Shown: piece after piece, positions 1-7,470 of the stretch
Numbering within the stretch: position 1 is the first letter of the stretch
Layout of the letters: every line of letters starts with the position of its first letter
NCBI GenBank assembly: GCA_047601665.1
Contig: JASGIT010000001.1
Location: forward strand, 2,046,001-2,110,000
Length of the DNA: 64,000 nt
Source: JASGIT01 sp047601665
GTDB lineage: Bacteria > Pseudomonadota > Gammaproteobacteria > Burkholderiales > Burkholderiaceae_C
Direction of reading: 5' to 3'
Notes under the pieces: generated by a model
What the model saw: only the letters and a program-made list of their open reading frames with translations
What the model was told of the DNA's origin: nothing
The model's database searches: none
Position numbers and translations under genes: made by a program

Positions 1-88
1 TGGCGCCCACCACCACCCAGTCGCGGTCGTGCACGGGGCGGCCCAGCAGGTGGTCGCGCACCGCGCCGCCGACGAGGTAGGTCTTCAT
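1..88 (-). CDS. cca: Multifunctional CCA tRNA nucleotidyltransferase, N-terminal fragment
   Basis: Only the first 29 codons lie in the window; the gene runs off the left edge. The translation opens MKTYLVGGAVRDHLLGRPVH and goes on with DRDWVVVGA, the class II CCA-adding enzyme N-terminus: GGxVRD binds the nucleotide, and a catalytic DxD normally follows just downstream, outside this window. The enzyme adds or repairs the 3' CCA end of tRNAs. Its ATG overlaps the speD stop codon in an ATGA junction, so the two genes are probably co-transcribed on the minus strand with speD first. Identification is by motif only; the rest of the protein cannot be inspected. Confidence 0.85.
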   Translation of the reverse strand, partial: MKTYLVGGAVRDHLLGRPVHDRDWVVVGA

Positions 89-447
89 GGCGCGCCCCGC
101 TCCAACTCGTGCCTTACCGCGTCGCGCGGCGCGTAGGCGGCCACCAGCGCGTCCATCAGCGCGCGTGCCTTGGCGGAGTTGTCGCCGCTGTAGTTGCACA
201 CGTACACGTCCAGCGTGGCGCTGCCCAGTTCGGGCCAGGTGTGCAGGGCGACGTGCGATTCGGCCAGCAGCAGCGCGCCGGTCACGCCGCCCCCTTCGGC
301 GAAGCGGTGCCAGTGTTCGCCCACCACGGCCAGGCCGCAGGCCTGTGTCTGCGCGCGGCACAGCGCGGCGATGGCGCCGGTGTCGCTCATCAGGGCGGCG
401 GCGCAGGCGCAGTGGTACAGGTCGGCGGTGAGGTGCAGTCCGTGCAT
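85..447 (-). CDS. speD: S-adenosylmethionine decarboxylase proenzyme (prokaryotic class 1B type)
   Basis: A 120-residue protein of the small bacterial AdoMet decarboxylase family, which makes decarboxylated AdoMet, the aminopropyl donor for spermidine. Residues 63-73 (ESHVALHTWPE) hold the self-cleavage site: Ser64 would become the pyruvoyl cofactor, with His69 and Cys84 as the conserved processing and proton-donor residues. The reading frame stays open upstream to 630, but the ATG at 447 fits family length, and the extra N-terminal sequence is arginine/proline-rich and antisense to queC. The stop overlaps the cca start by 4 nt. The start lies 17 nt from the divergent queC start, so the promoters must be compact or overlap coding sequence. 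Confidence 0.88.
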   Translation of the reverse strand: MHGLHLTADLYHCACAAALMSDTGAIAALCRAQTQACGLAVVGEHWHRFAEGGGVTGALLLAESHVALHTWPELGSATLDVYVCNYSGDNSAKARALMDALVAAYAPRDAVRHELERGAP

Positions 448-464
448 GGAGGAGGCATCGTACA

Positions 465-1178
465 GTGGCTGCCATGCACACCACCGCACTCGTTCTTTTC
501 TCGGGCGGGCAGGATTCGACCACCTGCCTGGCCCATGCCCTGGCGCGCTACGGGCGCGTCGAAACGCTGGGCTTCGACTACGGCCAGCGCCATGGCGTGG
601 AGATGCAGGCGCGCACCGCCGTGCTGGCACGCCTGCGCGAGCGCTTTGCGGACTGGGCGCCGCGCCTGGGCGAAGACCACGTGCTCACGCTGGACGTGCT
701 GCGGCAGATCGGCGGCTCGTCGCTGATCGAGGACATCGCCTTCGCGCTGCAGGCGGACGGCCTGCCCAACACCTTCGTGCCGGGGCGCAACCTGCTGTTC
801 CTCACGCTCGCGGGCGCGCTGGCCTACCGGCGCGGGCTGCAGGTGATTGTGGCGGGCGTGTGCGAGACGGATTTCTCGGGCTACCCCGACTGCCGCGACG
901 ACACCATGAAGGCCATGCAGCTGGCGCTGAACCTGGGGCTGGCGCAGCGCCTGCGCATCGAGACGCCGCTCATGTGGATCGACAAGGCCGCCACCTGGCG
1001 CCTGGCCGAGGCGCTGGGCGGCGCGGCGCTGGTGGACCTCGTCGTGGAGGAAACGCACACCTGCTACGAAGGCGACCGCGGCCAGCGCCACGCCTGGGGC
1101 TATGGCTGCGGCCAGTGCCCCGCGTGCCAGCTGCGCGCGCGGGGCTGGGAGGGCTACCGGGCGGGGGCCAGCCGGTAG
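465..1178 (+). CDS. queC: 7-cyano-7-deazaguanine synthase QueC
   Basis: Converts 7-carboxy-7-deazaguanine to preQ0 with ammonia and ATP in queuosine biosynthesis (cytosolic). The 237-residue protein shows the PP-loop motif SGGQDS at residues 13-18, the internal GRNLLFLTLA segment, and the C-terminal zinc site with Cys215, Cys218 and Cys221 (CGQCPAC). Length is normal for the family. Two in-frame ATGs are possible (465 and 474); the first is used here. The 3' end overlaps the convergent glutathione transferase gene by 25 nt, so there is no room for a separate terminator. Other queuosine genes are not in the window. Confidence 0.95.
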   Translation: MAAMHTTALVLFSGGQDSTTCLAHALARYGRVETLGFDYGQRHGVEMQARTAVLARLRERFADWAPRLGEDHVLTLDVLRQIGGSSLIEDIAFALQADGLPNTFVPGRNLLFLTLAGALAYRRGLQVIVAGVCETDFSGYPDCRDDTMKAMQLALNLGLAQRLRIETPLMWIDKAATWRLAEALGGAALVDLVVEETHTCYEGDRGQRHAWGYGCGQCPACQLRARGWEGYRAGASR

Positions 1179-1843
1179 GGCTCCTCGAACGCCAGGAAGT
1201 CCTTTTCCGCCAGCGCGCCGTCGATCCACGCCCGCACGCCGGGTAGGTCGCGCACGCGGCCCACGTAGGCGGCGATGTGCGGCGGCACGGGCAGGCTGTA
1301 GGTGGCCAGGCGCATACACACGGGCGCGAAGAACGCATCGGCCACGCCGAAGCTGCCGAACAGCATGGGGCCGCCGTGCGCCTGCAGCAGGGCGCTCCAC
1401 ATGTCCACCAGGCGCTGCACGTCGGCGCGCACGCCCGCGTTGTCGCGCCAGATCAGCGCGCCCACGTCGGGCAGGCGCGCCTCGATGTTCATGGGGCAGG
1501 CGCCGCGCAGCGCGGTGAAGCCGCTGTGCATCTCGGCGGCCACGCTGCGCGCCTGGGCGCGGGTGGCGCGGTCCTGGGGCCACAGGTGCTTGTCGGGGTA
1601 TTGCTCGGCGATGTATTCGCAGATCGCCAGCGTGTCCCACACGGCCAGGCCGTCGTGCACCAGCACCGGCACCTTGCCCGTGGGGCTGACGGCGGCCACG
1701 GCGGTCTTGAACTGCGAGCCGGCGTCGAAGCTGTCGAAGCGGATTTTCACCTCGTCGAACGCGATGCCCGCCTGCCGCAGCAGCACCCAGGGGCGCATGG
1801 ACCAGGAGGAGTAGTTCTTGTTGCCGATGTAGAGCTGGAGCAT
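1154..1843 (-). CDS. Glutathione S-transferase family protein
   Basis: A 229-residue cytosolic protein with a thioredoxin-fold N-terminal domain (about residues 1-80). It opens MLQLYIGNKNYSSWSMRPW, with a serine-rich glutathione-activating loop, the cis-proline segment GKVPVLV near residue 57, and the glutathione-binding DTLAICEY element. An all-helical C-terminal domain follows. The family conjugates or transfers glutathione to electrophiles; the substrate cannot be read from sequence. It ends inside the convergent queC gene. Upstream on the same strand, 33 nt away, is the MFS exporter stop codon, so it may be the last gene of a marR-MFS-GST unit, which would suit a detoxification role (inference). 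Confidence 0.85.
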   Translation of the reverse strand: MLQLYIGNKNYSSWSMRPWVLLRQAGIAFDEVKIRFDSFDAGSQFKTAVAAVSPTGKVPVLVHDGLAVWDTLAICEYIAEQYPDKHLWPQDRATRAQARSVAAEMHSGFTALRGACPMNIEARLPDVGALIWRDNAGVRADVQRLVDMWSALLQAHGGPMLFGSFGVADAFFAPVCMRLATYSLPVPPHIAAYVGRVRDLPGVRAWIDGALAEKDFLAFEEPYRLAPAR

Positions 1844-1876
1844 GGGCGCGCCTCGGTGAAAGAAGGGCCGGCCAGC

Positions 1877-3433
1877 TTACATCAGCTTTTTCTGCACCAT
1901 CACGATCACGCCCGCCGCCAGCGCCACGGCGGCCACCCACAGGTACAGCTGCTGGCAGGCCATGAACAGCGCCTGCTGGTTGACCACGGCGCTCATCTGC
2001 GCCAGCGCCGCGCCATGGGCCTGGGCGGCGGGCAGGCCCATGTGCTCGAACTGCGCCTGCACGGTGGCCAGCCAGTGCGTGGCGGCGGGCCGGTCGGGGG
2101 TCAGGCGGCTGGCCAGGTCGCCGTAGATGGCGAAGCGCCCGTCGGCCAGCGCGATGGCGGCCACGGCGGAGGCGAGCGAGCCCACCAGCTGGCGCATCAG
2201 GTTCTTGCTCTGGTAGCCCTTGGCGAAGTGCTTGGCGTCCAGCGCCCGCCAGGTCAGGCCCGCCACGGGCAGCACCATCATCACGCCGAACAGCCCCTTG
2301 ATGGCCAACGGGCCGAGCATGGCGGTGAAGCGCGCGCCGGGCGGCAGCAGCGCCAGCCAGGCGGCGGAAAAGGCCATGACGATGCAGCCCGCCATCATCA
2401 GCGGGCGCTTGTCCAGCACCTTGGCCGAGTACCGCAGGTAGACCACGGCGCCCAGCAGGCTCACCAGGGCCGAGAAGGCGTTGAGCCAGCCCGCCGTGGC
2501 CAGCGACAGGCCCATGGCCTGCTCCGCGAACTGGGGGAACAGGTAGTTGCTGAAGTTGACGATGAAGTAGTACAGCGCGTACAGCGCCATGCCCGCCAGG
2601 AAGCCGGGGTGCGTCAGGTCGCGCAGGTGCAGCAGGGGCTCGTCGTGCTTCCACTGATGGAGGCCGAAGAGGCCCAGCAGCAGCAGGCCCGCCATCACCA
2701 CCAGCGCGAGGACTTCGGGCCGGTCGAACATTTCATAGCGCGCCTCGGAGAACCCCCACTGCACGCAGCCGATGGCCAGCGCGAACAGCAGCAGCGGCGC
2801 GAGCGACCAGCGCACGCGCTCGCTGCTGCGGCCCAGGTGCGGCGGCAGCAGCAGGCGCACGCCCAGGGCCAGCAGCGGAATCAGCGGCAGCACGCTCCAG
2901 AACACGAAGCGCCAGCCCCATTCCTCCACCGCCCAGGCGGCGAGCACCGGGGCGATCATCCCCACGCCGAAAATGCTGAGCATGAAATGGCGCGACGCCG
3001 CGGGCCGCAGCGCGGGCGCGAACAGCAGCGGAATCAGCACCCGCGTGCTCAGAAAGAACGCCCCGCCGCCCATGCCTTGCACCAGCCGCGCGGCGGTGAG
3101 CTGGCCGATGGTGTCGGACAGCGCGCTGGCCATGTCGCCCACGCCGAACACCAGCAGCGCCAGCAGCAGGTAGCGCCGGTAGCCGAAGTGCCGCGTGAGC
3201 CACTGCTGCAGCGCGATCATCAACATGCTGCCGATGGCATAGGCCGCCTGCACCTGCGCGAACTCCTGCGGCGCCGCGCCCACGCCGCCCAGGATGTGCG
3301 ACGAGGCGAAGACGAACATGCCGTTCTCCAGGAACTCCATGCCCACCAGCGCGCCCAGCAGCAGCATGATGAGGCGCTGGCGCTCCTTGTGCAGCCAGTG
3401 GTGCAGCGGGTAGCGGGGGCGCAGCGCGCTCAT
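1877..3433 (-). CDS. MFS drug-efflux transporter, DHA2 (14-TMS) type
   Basis: A 518-residue integral inner-membrane protein made almost wholly of hydrophobic helices, about 14 by inspection, as in EmrB/QacA-type proton-driven exporters. The segment between TMS 2 and 3 carries the short basic loop RHFGYRRY, and LVQGMGGGAFFLSTRVLIP resembles the antiporter motif region. The start chosen (3433) gives an ATGA overlap with the upstream marR gene; a longer frame exists but would lie inside marR. Translational coupling with a MarR repressor suggests a substrate-inducible efflux system. The substrate is unknown. No membrane-fusion (EmrA-like) partner is adjacent, which leaves single-membrane export or a partner elsewhere. 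Confidence 0.85.
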   Translation of the reverse strand: MSALRPRYPLHHWLHKERQRLIMLLLGALVGMEFLENGMFVFASSHILGGVGAAPQEFAQVQAAYAIGSMLMIALQQWLTRHFGYRRYLLLALLVFGVGDMASALSDTIGQLTAARLVQGMGGGAFFLSTRVLIPLLFAPALRPAASRHFMLSIFGVGMIAPVLAAWAVEEWGWRFVFWSVLPLIPLLALGVRLLLPPHLGRSSERVRWSLAPLLLFALAIGCVQWGFSEARYEMFDRPEVLALVVMAGLLLLGLFGLHQWKHDEPLLHLRDLTHPGFLAGMALYALYYFIVNFSNYLFPQFAEQAMGLSLATAGWLNAFSALVSLLGAVVYLRYSAKVLDKRPLMMAGCIVMAFSAAWLALLPPGARFTAMLGPLAIKGLFGVMMVLPVAGLTWRALDAKHFAKGYQSKNLMRQLVGSLASAVAAIALADGRFAIYGDLASRLTPDRPAATHWLATVQAQFEHMGLPAAQAHGAALAQMSAVVNQQALFMACQQLYLWVAAVALAAGVIVMVQKKLM

Positions 3434-3921
3434 GGCTGCGTGCCTTCCAGCAGCGCGCTGTGCACGCTGCGCAACTGCCCGTTCAGCGCCGACAGCCCCT
3501 GGGCGGACAAGGGAGCCCACGCCGCTTCATAGGCTGCGTGCACCACGGGGACGGCCCGCGCGAGCAGTTCCGCGCCTGCCGCCGTGGGGGCGAGCTGCAG
3601 GCTGCGGCGGTCCTGGCCATCCGCCGTGCGCACGGCCAGCCCCTTGTGCTCCAGCCCGTCGAGCAGCCGCGTGGTCTGCGTGCGCGTGGCGTCCAGGGCG
3701 GTGCTGAGCGTGGAGGGCCGCAGCGGCTCGTGCACGCTGTCGGCCAGCAGCGCCAGCGCCAGGTATTCGCGCATGTGCAGGTTGAACGGGGCCAGCGCCG
3801 CGTCGATGCGCTGCTCCAGCAAATGGGCCGTGTGGATCACCAGGCGGGAGCTGCCGACCGCATCGCGCAGGCGGCGCGGCTTGCCGGCAAGGATGCGGTC
3901 CAGGCGGGATTCGTGGCTCAT
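3430..3921 (-). CDS. MarR family transcriptional regulator
   Basis: A 163-residue winged-helix repressor. After an N-terminal dimerisation helix, the HTH spans roughly residues 65-105 (LRPSTLSTALDATRTQTTRLLDGLEHKGL), and the wing carries the diagnostic TADGQDRRSLQLAPTAAG segment with the DRR turn. MarR proteins usually bind palindromes in their own promoter and release on binding phenolic or other small ligands. The gene overlaps the MFS exporter by 4 nt, and an AT-rich palindrome lies 14 nt upstream of its start, so autoregulation and control of the pump are likely (inference). Confidence 0.9.
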   Translation of the reverse strand: MSHESRLDRILAGKPRRLRDAVGSSRLVIHTAHLLEQRIDAALAPFNLHMREYLALALLADSVHEPLRPSTLSTALDATRTQTTRLLDGLEHKGLAVRTADGQDRRSLQLAPTAAGAELLARAVPVVHAAYEAAWAPLSAQGLSALNGQLRSVHSALLEGTQP

Positions 3922-3930
3922 GGGGAGTTA

Positions 3931-3967
3931 TTTGATTTCAATTGAAATTATATTGTTTGCAATCAAA
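3931..3967 (-). promoter_or_regulatory. Probable MarR operator and promoter region
   Basis: Directly upstream of marR, in otherwise GC-rich DNA, lies an AT-rich block with a perfect 14-bp palindrome ATTTCAATTGAAAT (3935-3948). A second inverted pair, TTTGATT (3931-3937) and AATCAAA (3961-3967), flanks it. The position and symmetry fit a dimeric MarR repressor overlapping the promoter. Binding itself is inferred. Confidence 0.6.
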
Positions 3968-4214
3968 TGGTGCGCGGCTCCCCGCAAGAATGCCAGCGCG
4001 CTGGCGGCGCCATGTCGCACGAGAGACGCGGCGTGGCAGGCCGGCGCAGATCTACGACGTTGTGCTGACGGAAGAAGGCCGGGACGGTGGCGCGTGCGTG
4101 CTCCCCACGGCCGCGCTCCGATGGCGCCGAGCCACCGCATGGGTGCGGTGAATCTTCAAAAAAGATAGCTGACAGCGCTTTCTGGATAAGCGCTGGAGGC
4201 CAAAAAGCCTTGAT
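3968..4214. other. Intergenic stretch without a supported gene
   Basis: Between the marR promoter and the 3' end of the flgN-like gene. Short frames exist, and one plus-strand frame reads PAQIYDVVLTEEGRD, but none has a plausible start, length or recognisable domain. The right-hand part holds a copy of the intergenic hairpin repeat (4156-4217). It may contain a decayed gene; I see nothing firmer. Confidence 0.4.
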
Positions 4215-4217
4215 TCA
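4156..4217 (-). repeat. Intergenic hairpin repeat, copy 1
   Basis: Read on the minus strand this has the element order seen in seven other copies: a GGC/GCC mini-hairpin with a T-rich loop, then a main stem (CAGCGCTT, 7-nt loop, AAGCGCTG) and the tail CAGCTATCTTTTTT. It overlaps the stop codon of the flgN-like gene and lies in the sense direction for that gene, so it may form the 3' end of its mRNA. Confidence 0.8.
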
Positions 4218-4562
4218 AGCAGCCGCCCGCACCATGCGTGGCGCGGCGTTGCCTTGCTGGCCATAGGTGGCCGCGTCTTGCGGCGGCAGCATGGCGGCGG
4301 CCTGGCTGCTGGCCAGGGCGAGCACGCGCGCGAGCTGGTCGCGCAGGTGGGTCAGGCGTTCGCCCAGGGCCTGGATGCGCTGGGCGTACTGCGGGTATTC
4401 GGGGTGGGGCCGGGGGCTGCTCAGGGCGTTGGCCAGTTCGGTCGCGCCTTCGCGCAGCAGGGCGCAGCAGCGTTCCAGGGCCAGCGGGTCGGCCACCAAC
4501 AGGGCGTCGGCGGCGGCCTGGAATTTTTCTTCAGCGTCGGCGAGGATGGGTTCCAGGGTCAT
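4215..4562 (-). CDS. Probable FlgN-like flagellar chaperone
   Basis: A 115-residue, mostly helical protein (long Ala/Leu/Gln-rich helices, coiled-coil-like around residues 45-90) encoded right after flgM on the minus strand. FlgN is the export chaperone for the hook-filament junction proteins FlgK and FlgL, and flgN normally follows flgM. The sequence is shorter than enteric FlgN (about 140 residues) and I do not recognise a diagnostic motif, so the call rests on position, size and helical character. FlgK and FlgL are encoded 10 kb away. The stop codon lies within a hairpin repeat. Alternative: an unrelated small flagellar accessory protein. Confidence 0.55.
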   Translation of the reverse strand: MTLEPILADAEEKFQAAADALLVADPLALERCCALLREGATELANALSSPRPHPEYPQYAQRIQALGERLTHLRDQLARVLALASSQAAAMLPPQDAATYGQQGNAAPRMVRAAA

Positions 4563-4600
4563 CGCGGTTCGGTGGAGAGAGGAAGGGCGCAGCCGCCGGG

Positions 4601-4927
4601 TCAGTGGCTGCTGGAGGGCACGATGAACTCCTGCGCGTTGGACAGGAGCTTGTCGGCGATGGCGCCGGCGTCGATCTTGAAGGTGCCGTTGGCGATGGCC
4701 GCGCGCATGGCCTTGACCTTGTTGGCGTCGAACTCGCCGGTGTTGCGCGAAGCCGGGTCGAGCTCGCGCGCGGCGTTCGAGACGCTGACGGGCACGCCCG
4801 CGTGGGCGGTCGCGCCTTGCGCGCTGGCCTGGGCCGTGGCCTGGGAGGCGGGCGCGGCAGCCTTGGCTTGCTGCTTGGCCGCGTTGGCCTGGGCTAACGC
4901 GGCAGGAATGTCGATAGCGATTTTCAT
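4601..4927 (-). CDS. flgM: Anti-sigma-28 factor FlgM
   Basis: A 108-residue protein. The N-terminal half is Ala/Gln-rich and probably disordered. The C-terminal half contains the FlgM sigma-28-binding pattern: DANKVKAMRAAIANGTFKI followed by DAGAIADKLL. FlgM holds FliA inactive in the cytoplasm until the hook-basal body is complete, and is then secreted. Its target FliA is encoded in this window at about 22.5 kb. A sigma-28-type promoter lies about 50 nt upstream, giving the classic feedback in which FliA drives its own inhibitor. It follows flgA and precedes the flgN-like gene. Confidence 0.92.
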   Translation of the reverse strand: MKIAIDIPAALAQANAAKQQAKAAAPASQATAQASAQGATAHAGVPVSVSNAARELDPASRNTGEFDANKVKAMRAAIANGTFKIDAGAIADKLLSNAQEFIVPSSSH

Positions 4928-4979
4928 GATGTTCTCTCCACGGAGCCCCTCCCTGGATAAAAGGGGTTTCGTGGTTATG

Positions 4980-5006
4980 GTTTCGGCGGCTTGGCTCTGG
5001 ACTTTA
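4980..5006 (-). promoter_or_regulatory. Sigma-28 (FliA) promoter for flgM
   Basis: On the minus strand the sequence reads TAAAGTCC, exactly 11 nt, then GCCGAAAC. The consensus is TAAAGTTT-N11-GCCGATAA, so 12 of 16 positions match with perfect spacing. The -10 ends 53 nt before the flgM ATG. Confidence 0.8.
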
Positions 5007-5029
5007 GGGCTTTTTAGGTAACTCTGCTG

Positions 5030-5734
5030 TTACAAAGGGACGGCTACCGTTCCATCCTCGGTCACAGTGCCAGTGATGATGCGGCCATTGTCCACACGCA
5101 CGCGCACAGTCTGGCCTGCGCCGCCGGGGCCCAGGGCCTGGCCGGTGGCGATGACGGCAATGCCCGGCCCCTGCACCATCACGCGCACCTGCGCGCCGGA
5201 GTTGAACATCTGCGGCGGCTTGACCATGGCGTGGCGCAGCGCCTGGCCGGGCACCAACTGGCGCGCGGCGACCTGGCCGATCCAGGCCTCGGGGTTGGCG
5301 ATGATGGGGGAGTTGTCGGCCGCCCAGTCCACTTCGCCGGTCTGGCTGGCGTCGTCGGCGGTGAGCGTGGCGCCCGGCGCCACGTTGCGGTTGACCACCC
5401 AGGCGGGGCCCCAGGCCTTGATGGTGACGGGCAGGAACACGTTCCATGCCACCGCGCCCTGGGTGCAGCGCAGGCCCAGGCGGGTGCGGCCCCACAGGCG
5501 GGCGTTGGGCGGCAGGTAGGGCTCCACGTGCGCGCAGGGGGCCAGTTGTAGGCGCGGGTCGAGCTGGCCCACGGCCACTTCCATGCGCAGGGTGGAGCCG
5601 CCGGGCTGGGCGCGCTGCACGGCGTCGTCCAGCCAGTGCTGGGTCATGGGCCCCAGGCCGGCCATGGGGTCGGTCTGGGCGCCGGCGGCGATGGCCGCGC
5701 CTGCAAGCCAGGCGATGAGGGTGTGTTTGAGCAT
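5030..5734 (-). CDS. flgA: Flagellar P-ring assembly chaperone FlgA
   Basis: A 234-residue periplasmic protein that helps FlgI assemble into the P ring. A Sec signal peptide is clear at residues 1-20 (MLKHTLIAWLAGAAIAAGAQ). The C-terminal SAF-type domain shows the FlgA signature: VNRNVAPGATLTADD, then LVPGQALRHAMVKPPQMF, and the terminal TVTEDGTVAVPL. The ATG at 5734 is chosen because AGGAGG lies 9 nt upstream and the signal peptide begins there; upstream extension would add a basic, non-signal sequence. It is divergent from flgB with 179 nt between the starts, and is followed by flgM after 102 nt. Confidence 0.93.
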   Translation of the reverse strand: MLKHTLIAWLAGAAIAAGAQTDPMAGLGPMTQHWLDDAVQRAQPGGSTLRMEVAVGQLDPRLQLAPCAHVEPYLPPNARLWGRTRLGLRCTQGAVAWNVFLPVTIKAWGPAWVVNRNVAPGATLTADDASQTGEVDWAADNSPIIANPEAWIGQVAARQLVPGQALRHAMVKPPQMFNSGAQVRVMVQGPGIAVIATGQALGPGGAGQTVRVRVDNGRIITGTVTEDGTVAVPL

Positions 5735-5913
5735 GGGAGTGCCCTCCTGATGGACTGCGACTGTAGGCCGCCCCTGCCGCCGCGATGCGCCGAAGTGCGG
5801 GCGCAAACCCGGCTTCATCGCGCTTTCGCCAAAAGGGGTGGCTTCCACAATCGCTGCACGCCAGAAGCCCGTGGGCCGACGGCAACCCCCTTTCACTTCA
5901 TGACGAGGCCCCC

Positions 5914-6339
5914 ATGCTCGACAAGATGACGCAAAAGCTGGACTTTCTCGGCAACGCGCTGGTATTGCGCGCCGAGCGCCAGCGCACGATCGCGAGCAAC
6001 ATCGCCAACGCCGACACGCCCGGCTACGTGGCGCGCGACTTCCAGTTCTCCGACGCGCTGCGCGCCGCCACCGACGGCGGCAGCGCGCTGGTCAAGCAAC
6101 TGGGCACCAACGGCGCGACCGACCCGCGCCACATTCCGCTGCCCGCCGCCGTCACCGGCCAGGGCCCCGGCAGCCTGCTGGGCTATTCGGTGCAGACCGA
6201 GCCCAGCATCGACCGCAACACCGTGGACCTGGACCGCGAGCGCGCCAACTTCGTGGACAACGCCGTGCGCTACGAGGCCACGCTGCGTTTCATCAACGGC
6301 AACGCCAAGACCATGCTCTCGGCCATCCAGGGCCAGTAA
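5914..6339 (+). CDS. flgB: Flagellar proximal rod protein FlgB
   Basis: First gene of the rod-hook operon. The 141-residue protein has the rod-protein N-terminal motif IASNIANADTPGYVARDFQF (about residues 30-49) and the C-terminal helix that packs into the rod (NFVDNAVRYEATLRFINGN). It is exported by the flagellar type III system and forms the rod part nearest the MS ring. The start at 5914 gives the normal length; an upstream in-frame extension is arginine-rich and not supported. flgC follows after 21 nt. Confidence 0.95.
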   Translation: MLDKMTQKLDFLGNALVLRAERQRTIASNIANADTPGYVARDFQFSDALRAATDGGSALVKQLGTNGATDPRHIPLPAAVTGQGPGSLLGYSVQTEPSIDRNTVDLDRERANFVDNAVRYEATLRFINGNAKTMLSAIQGQ

Positions 6340-6360
6340 CCCTTTTCAGGAGCATTCCCC

Positions 6361-6765
6361 ATGTCGATGTTCTCGATCTTCAACGTATCCGGCAGCGCCA
6401 TCAGCGCGCAGGCGCAGCGCCTGAACGTGGTGGCCAGCAACATGGCCAACGTGGATGCCGTGGCCGAGCCCGACGGCACTTCCTACAAGGCGCGGCAGGT
6501 GGTCTTCCAGACCCTGCCCATGGGCGAGGACGGCGCCGCCGGCGTGCGCGTGACCAACGTGACCGAGAGCGACGCCCCCGGCAAGCGCGTGTACGACCCC
6601 ACCCACCCGCTGGCCGATGCCACGGGCTACGTCACCCACTCCAACGTGAACGCGGTGGACGAGATGGTCAACATGATCTCGGCCTCGCGCTCGTACCAGA
6701 ACAACGTGGAAATCATGAACACGGCCAAGTCGCTGCTGCTCAAGACCCTGCAGATCGGCCAGTAA
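6361..6765 (+). CDS. flgC: Flagellar proximal rod protein FlgC
   Basis: 134 residues, the normal length. It shows the N-terminal rod motif (LNVVASNMANVDAVAEPDGT), the FlgC-type segment YDPTHPLADATGYV, and the C-terminal NVNAVDEMVNMISASRSYQN helix. It is preceded by a good ribosome site (AGGAG) and followed by flgD after 12 nt. It is a structural subunit of the proximal rod in the periplasm. Confidence 0.96.
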   Translation: MSMFSIFNVSGSAISAQAQRLNVVASNMANVDAVAEPDGTSYKARQVVFQTLPMGEDGAAGVRVTNVTESDAPGKRVYDPTHPLADATGYVTHSNVNAVDEMVNMISASRSYQNNVEIMNTAKSLLLKTLQIGQ

Positions 6766-6777
6766 AGGATTGCCGCC

Positions 6778-7446
6778 ATGTTCATCTCCCCTGTAGACAC
6801 CAGCGCGCTCGACGCGGGCAAGACCACCACCAGCACCGCCGCCAGTTCCAGCGACCCGGCGGCCATGCAGGCCAGCTTCCTGAAGCTGCTGGTGGCGCAG
6901 CTGAACAACCAGGACCCCATGAACCCCATGGACAACGCCCAAATGACCACGCAGATGGCGCAGATCAACACCGTGTCGGGCATCCAGCAGCTCAACACCA
7001 CCATGCAGGGCATGGCCACGCAGTTCGCGGCCATGCAGTCGCTGCAGGGCACGCAGATGATCGGCCGCTCGGTGCTCACGGCGGGCTCCAGCCTCAGCTA
7101 CGACGGCAGCACCGGCTCGGGCACCTTCGACCTGCCCAACGCCGCCGCCAGCGTGAAGGTCAACGTGGTGACCCCCGGCGGCCAGACGGTGGGCACGGTG
7201 GACATGGGCGGCCTGGCCGCGGGCCGCCAGACCTTCACCTGGGACGCCAGCGGCTACACCGGCGACAAGAGCCAGCTGAAATTCCAGGTGGTGGCGGGCA
7301 ACAGCGACGGCAGCACGGTCACCGCCACCAGCCTCATGCAGGGCAAGGTCACCGGCACCGGCACCGATTCCGCCACCGGCGCGCTCACGCTCACGCTCGA
7401 TTCGGGCTCGGTCGTCAAGTACACGGACGTGAAGTCCGTGCTCTAA
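6778..7446 (+). CDS. flgD: Flagellar hook cap (scaffolding) protein FlgD
   Basis: 222 residues. The N-terminal export and capping region contains FLKLLVAQLNNQDPMNPMDN (about residues 34-53), the FlgD hallmark. The C-terminal half is a tudor/fibronectin-like beta domain (FTWDASGYTGDKSQ resembles the usual FxWDGxD element). FlgD caps the growing hook and is discarded at completion. It sits between flgC and flgE with short spacers. Confidence 0.95.
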   Translation: MFISPVDTSALDAGKTTTSTAASSSDPAAMQASFLKLLVAQLNNQDPMNPMDNAQMTTQMAQINTVSGIQQLNTTMQGMATQFAAMQSLQGTQMIGRSVLTAGSSLSYDGSTGSGTFDLPNAAASVKVNVVTPGGQTVGTVDMGGLAAGRQTFTWDASGYTGDKSQLKFQVVAGNSDGSTVTATSLMQGKVTGTGTDSATGALTLTLDSGSVVKYTDVKSVL

Positions 7447-7470
7447 CCAATTCATTCGCAGGAGTTCATC

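Noticed and set aside
1277..3532. Very long open frame on the plus strand opposite the MFS and marR genes
   Set aside because: The product is His/Gln/Arg-rich low-complexity sequence that mirrors the codon bias of the real genes in GC-rich DNA; no domain, no ribosome site.
3980..4151. Possible gene remnant reading PAQIYDVVLTEEGRD
   Set aside because: Too short, no start site and no confident similarity; could be chance.
5735..5913. Sigma-54 or sigma-28 promoter for flgB
   Set aside because: GG/GC spacing near the TGGCTTCC stretch is off by one, and GCCGACGG has no TAAA-like -35 element at the right distance.
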